Assembly (NCBI GenBank): GCA_017859335.1
Contig: JAFMNH010000007.1
Coordinates: 1 to 32,833, forward strand
Origin: Rhodothermales bacterium
Lineage (GTDB): Bacteria > Bacteroidota > Rhodothermia > Rhodothermales > UBA10348
DNA length: 32,833 nt
Reading direction: 5' to 3'
In this document: positions 27,260 through 32,833 of the stretch, piece by piece
Layout of the letters: each line of letters starts with the position of its first letter
How positions within the stretch are numbered: the stretch's first letter is position 1
Made by a program: the position numbers and the translations under genes
The notes under the pieces: model-generated
Told to the model about the DNA's origin: nothing
What the model saw: the letters and a program-made list of their open reading frames with translations, nothing else
Databases searched by the model: none

Positions 27260-28264
27260 ATGAAAATGCACTACGATGCCGACCTCGGCATTCTACAGAA
27301 CCGACGCGTTGCCGTCATCGGATTCGGCAGCCAAGGCCACGCCCATGCCCTTAACTTGCACGAAAGCGGGATCGAGGTCTGTGTCGGTCTTCGGGATGGA
27401 TCGTCATCGAAGGCGGAAGTGGAAGCCCATGGTGTACCGGTGCGCACGGTTTCGGATGCTGCGGCTTGGGCAGACGTCGTCATGATCCTCATCCCGGATC
27501 AGCACCAGAAAGCCGTGTATGAGGCGGATATCAAGGCGCACATGACACCCGGCAAGGCGCTCGGGTTCGGGCACGGATTCAATGTGCACTATGGTCAGAT
27601 CGAGCCGCCCGAAGGCGTCGACGTATTCATGGTGGCTCCCAAGTCACCCGGTCATTTGGTCAGACGAACCTATACCGAGGGCCGCGGCGTGCCCTGTCTC
27701 GTTGCCGTAGCGCAGGACGCTTCCGGTGGCGCCATGGACCTGGCCCTCAGTTGGGCCAAGGGCATCGGAGGAACCCGCGCCGGCGTCATCGAGACCAACT
27801 TCAAGGATGAGACGGAGACCGACCTGTTCGGGGAGCAGGCTGTCCTGTGCGGTGGCAGCGAGGCCCTCATCAAGGCCGGATTCGAGACCCTCGTGGAAGC
27901 CGGGTATTCCGAGGAACTGGCCTACTTCGAATGCCTGCATGAGCTCAAGCTGATCGTGGATCTATACTACGAGGGCGGACTCGAGGCCATGAACAAATCT
28001 GTTTCGGACACCGCAGAATACGGTGGTTACTCCCGGGGATCGCGCGTCATTACGGATGCCGTGAAAGGCGAGATGAAAACCATCCTGTCCGAAATCCAGA
28101 GTGGCCAGTTTGCCAAGGAGTGGATTGATGAATGTGAAGCCGGGTGGCCCAACATGTCCGAATTACGCAATGCCTCCGTCACCCATCCCATGGAGCGGGT
28201 GGGGAAAAAACTGCGAAGCATGATGTCCTGGCTGCGACGGGACGAACCTACCCCGTCTGCCTGA
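27260..28264 (+). CDS. ilvC: Ketol-acid reductoisomerase, class I
   Basis: Second common step: isomerises and reduces acetolactate to dihydroxyisovalerate (and the isoleucine analogue) with Mg and NADPH. ATG 27260 gives [20 protein letters not shown] and 334 residues, the class I length; an upstream in-frame start at 27119 would overlap ilvN and is rejected. The Rossmann motif is [13 protein letters not shown] (21-33). The coenzyme loop GLRDGSSSK (43-51) has Arg and Ser residues that favour NADPH. The active-site histidine lies in FGHGFNVHY (103-111), and metal ligands are in [14 protein letters not shown] and the C-terminal [13 protein letters not shown]. It is 76 bases after ilvN. Confidence 0.97.
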   Translation: MKMHYDADLGILQNRRVAVIGFGSQGHAHALNLHESGIEVCVGLRDGSSSKAEVEAHGVPVRTVSDAAAWADVVMILIPDQHQKAVYEADIKAHMTPGKALGFGHGFNVHYGQIEPPEGVDVFMVAPKSPGHLVRRTYTEGRGVPCLVAVAQDASGGAMDLALSWAKGIGGTRAGVIETNFKDETETDLFGEQAVLCGGSEALIKAGFETLVEAGYSEELAYFECLHELKLIVDLYYEGGLEAMNKSVSDTAEYGGYSRGSRVITDAVKGEMKTILSEIQSGQFAKEWIDECEAGWPNMSELRNASVTHPMERVGKKLRSMMSWLRRDEPTPSA

Positions 28265-28304
28265 GTTCGTGGTGCCACCCCGTCCTTCACCTCTCCCACT
28301 TACC

Positions 28305-29387
28305 ATGTCCGACTCAATCCGCATTGCACTCTTGCCAGGCGATGGCATCGGCCCCGAAGTCATCGAGGCTGCCCGGCAGGTTGCCGATCTGGCAGCTGGC
28401 ATGGCGGGAGTGTCGATTGAATGGGAAGAGCATCCGTTTGGGGGTGCTGCCATTGATGCCGCCGGCGAGCCTTTCCCGGAGTCTACCCGCGCTGCCTGTA
28501 TGGCAGCCGATGCCATCCTGCTCGGTGCCATCGGTGGCCCCGCATGGGATGGTATCGAGCCGGAGCGACGGCCGGAGAAAGGTCTCCTTTCCTTGCGCCA
28601 GTCTTTGGGAGCATTCGCCAACCTTCGACCGGTACAGGTTCCCGGTTCATTGGCGCACCTCTCCGTGTTGCCACAGGAGAACGTGGCTGGCACGGACCTT
28701 CTGGTTGTACGTGAGCTGACGGGCGGGATTTATTTCGGGGAGCCTCGGCAGTACAGTGAAGAGGAGGCCTTTGACACCATGCGTTACACTGCACAGGAGG
28801 TGGACCGGATTGCCCGCGTGGCATTCGATTCGGCACGTCAGCGCAGTGGCCGCATCGTTTCTGTCGACAAGGCCAACGTGCTGGCATCATCGCGCTTGTG
28901 GCGCCATCGGGTAACCCGACTTCATGAGACGGAGTACGGCGATGTTATCCTCGACCATTTGTACGTGGACAATGCAGCGATGCAGCTGGTGCGGGACCCG
29001 AAAGCGTTCGACGTTATCCTGACGGCCAATCTGTTCGGAGACATCCTGTCTGACCTCGCATCTACGCTGGCCGGATCCCTCGGTGTGCTGCCATCGGCTT
29101 CCGTGGGCGGTACAACACCGCTTTTTGAGCCGGTCCATGGAAGCGCTCCCGATCTGGCGGGGCAGAACAAGGCGAACCCGGTGGCTGCGATGCTGAGTGC
29201 TGCTATGCTGTTCGATACCGTCGGGTATCCCGAGACGGGTACACTGATTCGTCGTGCCGTGGATGCTACCTTGGCAGCCGGCCATATGACAGCAGACCTG
29301 GCTGTCGATGGTGTATCCACGTCGGCCTTCACGGATCGGGTCTGCCAGCAACTTGAAACGATTGAATTACCACTTTCCGCTACCTGA
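28305..29387 (+). CDS. leuB: 3-isopropylmalate dehydrogenase
   Basis: NAD-dependent oxidative decarboxylase, the last leucine-specific step before transamination (3-isopropylmalate to 4-methyl-2-oxopentanoate). ATG 28305 gives MSDSIRIALLPGDGIGPEVI and 360 residues, the standard length. Conserved motifs are LLPGDGIGPE (9-18), RELTGGIYFGEPR, the substrate-binding SVDKANVLASSRLWR, the metal-binding NLFGDILSDLAS and the NAD site EPVHGSAPDLAGQNKANP. In many genomes leuB lies after leuA and leuCD; here it precedes leuA. It follows ilvC by 40 bases, and its TGA is directly followed by the GTG that may start leuA. Confidence 0.96.
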   Translation: MSDSIRIALLPGDGIGPEVIEAARQVADLAAGMAGVSIEWEEHPFGGAAIDAAGEPFPESTRAACMAADAILLGAIGGPAWDGIEPERRPEKGLLSLRQSLGAFANLRPVQVPGSLAHLSVLPQENVAGTDLLVVRELTGGIYFGEPRQYSEEEAFDTMRYTAQEVDRIARVAFDSARQRSGRIVSVDKANVLASSRLWRHRVTRLHETEYGDVILDHLYVDNAAMQLVRDPKAFDVILTANLFGDILSDLASTLAGSLGVLPSASVGGTTPLFEPVHGSAPDLAGQNKANPVAAMLSAAMLFDTVGYPETGTLIRRAVDATLAAGHMTADLAVDGVSTSAFTDRVCQQLETIELPLSAT

Positions 29388-29393
29388 GTGACC

Positions 29394-31010
29394 ATGCCGA
29401 ACGACCGCGTCATCATATTCGATACCTCCCTGCGTGATGGAGAGCAAGCTCCCGGCGCAGCCATGACCGTGCCGGAAAAGGTGCAGCTTGCCCAGCAGCT
29501 TGCCCGGCTGGGCGTGGATGTCATCGAGGCTGGTTTTCCAATCTCTTCGCCGGGGCAGTTCGAGGCCGTTCGGCGCATCGTTGCCGAGGTGGAGGGTCCG
29601 ACCATCTGCGCCTTGGCGCGGGCCAAAACGGACGATATCGATGCAGCTGGGCGGGCGCTCGATGGCGGCAAAAGGACGCGTATCCATACGTTCATCGCCA
29701 CGAGCGACATCCACCTCGAGAGCAAGTTCGCAGACCCCCGATACGGGCAGACGCTGGAAGAAAAACGGGACACGGTGCTCGAGATGGCGGTGAGTGCCGT
29801 TCGTCATGCCTTGACCTACACCGATGATGTGGAGTTCAGCGCCGAGGATGCCGGACGAACGGATACCGCCTATCTGTGCCGTGTCGTGAAGGCGGTGATC
29901 GATGCCGGCGCTACGACCATCAACATACCCGACACGACGGGGTACTGTATTTCGGATGAGTATGCCTCACTCATCCGGACGGTCATAGAAGAAGTCGATG
30001 CGCCGCCCTCGGTCATCTTCTCCACCCATTGCCACGACGATCTTGGATTGGCTGTGGCCAACTCATTATCCGGCCTGCAAGCAGGAGCCCGTCAGATTGA
30101 ATGCACGATCAACGGGATAGGGGAGCGTGCCGGGAATGCGGCCCTCGAGGAAGTTGTCATGGCGCTCAATGTGCGGAAAGATCATTTCGGCTTGCACACG
30201 GGCGTCGATGCCACGCTGCTCTACGAGACCTCTCGCATGGTGTCCACTTTCACCGGCTTCAGGGTGCAGCCCAACAAAGCCATCATCGGAAAGAATGCCT
30301 TTGCCCACGAGGCGGGGATCCATCAGGATGGGGTTCTGAAGAATCGGGCAACGTACGAGATCATGCGGGCCGAGGACGTAGGCCAGGATGCAGAATCCAT
30401 CCGGCTCGGCCGGCACTCGGGGCGTCACGGCCTGTTTTCCCGTCTGGATCGGCTCGGAATCCGCATCGATGCCTCGGACCGGGCGGCTGTCTATGCAGCG
30501 TTTGTGGAACTGGCCGACCGGAAAAAGGAGATCAACGATTCAGATTTGATCAACCTCTTCCATCGGGAAGAGGAAACATCGGAAACCCCCCACTATTCGC
30601 TGGAGACCTTCCACGTAGCCGTCGGATCCGGTCAGGATCCGGAGGCTACCGTTGCCGTCCGGAATCTTCAGGACCAGAGCCTGGTGAAGAAGAAGGCAAC
30701 CGGAGACGGACCGATCGATGCGCTCTACAGCGCTATCAACCACGCGGTCAATGAAGGCCATGACCTGGTCAACTATACCATTCGATCTGTTTCAGAAGGA
30801 TCGGATTCCTACGGAGAGGTCAGCGTATTGGTAGGCCTTGGTGGGCCGCTTTTTGCCGGCAAGGCCAGCAGCACCGATGTGATCGAGGCATCGGCACAGG
30901 CCTACATGAATGCGCTCAACTCGCTGGCAGCGTACCGCTCGGACAAGGAATCGATTGCCTTTGTCGGATCCGGTATCATGCAGGCCTTCGACAGCCCGAA
31001 GGAGCACTAG
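29394..31010 (+). CDS. leuA: 2-isopropylmalate synthase
   Basis: First committed step of leucine synthesis, condensing acetyl-CoA with 2-ketoisovalerate. The catalytic TIM barrel opens with FDTSLRDGEQAPGAAM, and the metal-binding histidines lie in STHCHDDLGLAVANS. Further motifs are GIGERAGNAALEEV and KNAFAHEAGIHQDGVLK. The C-terminal regulatory domain (from about residue 400) is complete, so leucine feedback inhibition is expected. ATG 29394 gives 538 residues; a GTG at 29388 immediately after the leuB stop is an alternative. At this length it belongs to the standard bacterial LeuA type 1, not to the shorter homocitrate or citramalate synthases. Confidence 0.95.
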   Translation: MPNDRVIIFDTSLRDGEQAPGAAMTVPEKVQLAQQLARLGVDVIEAGFPISSPGQFEAVRRIVAEVEGPTICALARAKTDDIDAAGRALDGGKRTRIHTFIATSDIHLESKFADPRYGQTLEEKRDTVLEMAVSAVRHALTYTDDVEFSAEDAGRTDTAYLCRVVKAVIDAGATTINIPDTTGYCISDEYASLIRTVIEEVDAPPSVIFSTHCHDDLGLAVANSLSGLQAGARQIECTINGIGERAGNAALEEVVMALNVRKDHFGLHTGVDATLLYETSRMVSTFTGFRVQPNKAIIGKNAFAHEAGIHQDGVLKNRATYEIMRAEDVGQDAESIRLGRHSGRHGLFSRLDRLGIRIDASDRAAVYAAFVELADRKKEINDSDLINLFHREEETSETPHYSLETFHVAVGSGQDPEATVAVRNLQDQSLVKKKATGDGPIDALYSAINHAVNEGHDLVNYTIRSVSEGSDSYGEVSVLVGLGGPLFAGKASSTDVIEASAQAYMNALNSLAAYRSDKESIAFVGSGIMQAFDSPKEH

Positions 31011-31036
31011 TCGCACGCACTACGATACATCACACC

Positions 31037-32335
31037 ATGGGACAGACCATCACCCAGAAAATACTTGCCCGCCACGCCGGTCGTGACCGCGTTGCCCCCG
31101 GAGACAATATCTGGGTGGATGTGGATACGCTCATGACGCACGATGTCTGCGGTCCGCCGACGATTGGCATCTTCAAGCGGGAATTTGGCGAGGACGCCAA
31201 GGTTTGGGACCCTGACAAATTGGTCATCCTGCCTGATCACTACATCTTTACGGAAGACCCGCATGCCCGCCGTAACATAGAAATCCTGCGCACGTTTGCG
31301 GCAGAGCACAACCTCAAGCACTATTTCGATGTCGGCACGGCCCGATACAAGGGTGTGTGCCACGTTGCCCTGGCCGAAGAGGGCTTCAATCGACCAGGTA
31401 CCGTGCTTTTCGGCACGGACAGCCATTCATGCACGTCGGGCGCGTTCGGCATGTTTTCGACCGGCGTCGGCAACACGGACGCCGCGCTCATCATGGGCAC
31501 GGGCAAGATCTGGGTGAAAGTACCTGAGACCATGCGCTTCGTATTCGAAGGTACGCTGCCGCCGTGGCTCATGGCCAAGGACCTTATTCTTAGTGTCATC
31601 GGAGACATCGGCTTCGAAGGGGGTACGTATCGGGCCCTGGAATTCGATGGGGAGGCGGTTTTCGACCTGTCCATGGAAGAGCGCATGACGCTGACGAACA
31701 TGGCCATTGAGGCCGGTGGCAAGAACGGCGTGATTGCCGCTGACCAAAAGACTGTTGACTACGTGACAGCCCGAACCGAAGCCCCGTTCGAGATGGTCAC
31801 ATCGGATGCCGATGCGCGCTACGCGTACGAAAAAGTCTACGATGTCTCGACCATGGAACCGGTCGTGGCCAAGCCGCACCGGCCAGACAATCGGGCCACG
31901 GTGTCCGAGGTCGCCGGCACCAAGCTCGACCGGGCCTACATCGGTAGTTGTACCGGTGGGAAGTACGAGGATTTCCTGGCTGCCGCACAGATCCTCGAGG
32001 GAAACCGTGTGCAGGTGGACACCTACGTAGTGCCTGCCAGCACGGAGGTCACCAAGCAACTCCGGGAGAAGACCCTCAATGGAAAGACGCTTTGGCAGGT
32101 CTTCCTGGATGCCGGCTGCAAGATGGGGCATGCCTCCTGTGGAGCATGCCTTGGAGGCCCCGTGGACACTTTTGGTCGAACGCATGGTACGGAGGTCGTC
32201 ATCTCCACGACGAACCGGAATTTCCCTGGTCGCATGGGCTCCAAGCAGTCCGCCGTATACCTTGCCTCACCCCTGACCGTGGCGGCTTCGGCCCTGCATG
32301 GCGAAATCACCGATCCGCGTTCCGTTCTCGTATGA
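31037..32335 (+). CDS. leuC: 3-isopropylmalate dehydratase, large subunit
   Basis: Aconitase-family iron-sulfur subunit that isomerises 2- to 3-isopropylmalate together with LeuD. The cluster ligands are C305 in GSCTGGKYED and C368 and C371 in SCGACLGGP. Substrate-region motifs are VDTLMTHDVCGPPTIG, LPDHYIFTEDP and FGTDSHSCTSGAFG. At 432 residues it is of the shorter archaeal-like LeuC type (the enterobacterial type is about 466), and GSCTGG replaces the more common GSCTNG. Homoaconitase or other homologues cannot be excluded by sequence, but the leu operon setting makes leucine synthesis the clear choice. Confidence 0.95.
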   Translation: MGQTITQKILARHAGRDRVAPGDNIWVDVDTLMTHDVCGPPTIGIFKREFGEDAKVWDPDKLVILPDHYIFTEDPHARRNIEILRTFAAEHNLKHYFDVGTARYKGVCHVALAEEGFNRPGTVLFGTDSHSCTSGAFGMFSTGVGNTDAALIMGTGKIWVKVPETMRFVFEGTLPPWLMAKDLILSVIGDIGFEGGTYRALEFDGEAVFDLSMEERMTLTNMAIEAGGKNGVIAADQKTVDYVTARTEAPFEMVTSDADARYAYEKVYDVSTMEPVVAKPHRPDNRATVSEVAGTKLDRAYIGSCTGGKYEDFLAAAQILEGNRVQVDTYVVPASTEVTKQLREKTLNGKTLWQVFLDAGCKMGHASCGACLGGPVDTFGRTHGTEVVISTTNRNFPGRMGSKQSAVYLASPLTVAASALHGEITDPRSVLV

Positions 32336-32340
32336 CTTGA

Positions 32341-32361
32341 GCCGGGGCCTCTGCGCCCGGC
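32341..32361 (+). other. Hairpin in the leuC-leuD spacer
   Basis: GCCGGG (32341-32346) pairs with CCCGGC (32356-32361) around a nine-base loop, between the leuC stop and the leuD start. It has no T-run, so it is more likely to affect RNA stability or coupling than to terminate. Confidence 0.3.
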
Positions 32362-32379
32362 CGATTGACCACTGATTCC

Positions 32380-32833
32380 ATGAAAGACCGCATTGAAGGC
32401 CGGGCCTTTGTCCTGGGAGACTCCATCGACACGGACCAGATCATCCCGGCGGCTCACCTTGTCTACTCCATGACAGAGCCGGAGGAGCGCCGAATGTACG
32501 GCCGATACGCGTGTAGCGGCGTCCCGAATGAGCAGTCGGGCTTGCCTGATGGCAGTATACCCTTGACCCAACCTGATGCCTGGAAAAGCGATTTTACGGT
32601 CATCATTGCCGGGTCCAACTTCGGCTGTGGGTCCTCCCGTGAGCATGCTCCGTTTGCCTTGCAGGAGGCAGGCATTGAAGCCGTTGTAGCCACATCGTAC
32701 GCACGCATTTTCTACAGGAATGCCGTAGACGGGGGCTTCGTGGTTCCGTTCGAGTCGGAAGAACGCCTGCTGGATCGGATAAAGACGGGCGACTACGTCG
32801 TTATCGATACGGCCGCCGGTACCCTGCATCATG
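32380..32833 (+). CDS. leuD: 3-isopropylmalate dehydratase, small subunit (runs off window)
   Basis: The swivelling subunit that completes the LeuCD isomerase. From ATG 32380 the frame stays open to the window end (151 full codons). It begins MKDRIEGRAFVLGDSIDTDQ, continues with IIPAAHLVY, and has the family hallmark GSNFGCGSSREHAPFALQ followed by ARIFYRNAVDGG. Small subunits of the short LeuC type are about 160-200 residues, so only the C-terminal end is missing. It lies 44 bases after leuC. Any ilvA, ilvE or further leu gene would be outside the window. Confidence 0.95.
   Translation, partial: MKDRIEGRAFVLGDSIDTDQIIPAAHLVYSMTEPEERRMYGRYACSGVPNEQSGLPDGSIPLTQPDAWKSDFTVIIAGSNFGCGSSREHAPFALQEAGIEAVVATSYARIFYRNAVDGGFVVPFESEERLLDRIKTGDYVVIDTAAGTLHH

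Overview
The window is chromosomal DNA of a GC-rich, Gram-negative bacterium, most likely of the Bacteroidota/Rhodothermota side (Rhodothermia-like). The reasons are a secreted glycoside hydrolase ending in a type IX secretion (T9SS) sorting domain with a YPNP motif, several lipoproteins and signal-peptide exoenzymes, a choice-of-anchor B/LVIVD propeller protein, and the near absence of Shine-Dalgarno sites before the genes. The genus cannot be named from the sequence alone. No tRNA, rRNA, CRISPR array, transposase, phage gene or integron was found; this looks like ordinary core chromosome.

Layout. (1) 1-2165, minus strand: N-terminal part of an AbgT-family transporter (cut by the window edge) preceded by a GH53 endo-galactanase with a T9SS tag. 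(2) 2312-4696, plus: a double beta-propeller protein (FG-GAP half plus choice-of-anchor B half), ending at a 17-bp perfect hairpin shared with the convergent cluster. (3) 4799-12052, minus, apparently one transcription unit of exported or nutrient-scavenging genes: ThuA/sorbosone-dehydrogenase lipoprotein, proline-iminopeptidase-like lipoprotein, PQQ-type sugar dehydrogenase, X-Pro dipeptidyl-peptidase (S15), and a proline racemase-family enzyme of the trans-3-hydroxyproline dehydratase type. Together three of these suggest use of proline/hydroxyproline-rich peptides. (4) 12293-18467, minus: housekeeping genes mreB, dnaA (with DnaA-box-like sites upstream), a Bcp peroxiredoxin, a DUF2461 protein and uvrC. 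(5) 18670-19314, plus: nth, divergent from uvrC. (6) 19398-22491, minus: asnB and kynureninase. (7) 22809-32833, plus: a branched-chain amino-acid operon ilvD-ilvB-ilvN-ilvC-leuB-leuA-leuC-leuD (leuD cut by the window edge), covering the common valine/isoleucine steps from acetolactate synthase to dihydroxyacid dehydratase and all leucine-specific steps apart from the final transamination.

The most interesting element is the leader of the ilv-leu operon. A short reading frame ends in a Leu/Ile/Val-rich tail using the otherwise rare leucine codon CTA four times, and the RNA just after it can form either an 11-bp helix or a competing structure that buries the ilvD start codon. No U-tract follows, so this looks like a leader-peptide attenuator acting on translation initiation rather than a classical transcription terminator. 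This is an inference from hand-folding and needs comparative and experimental testing.
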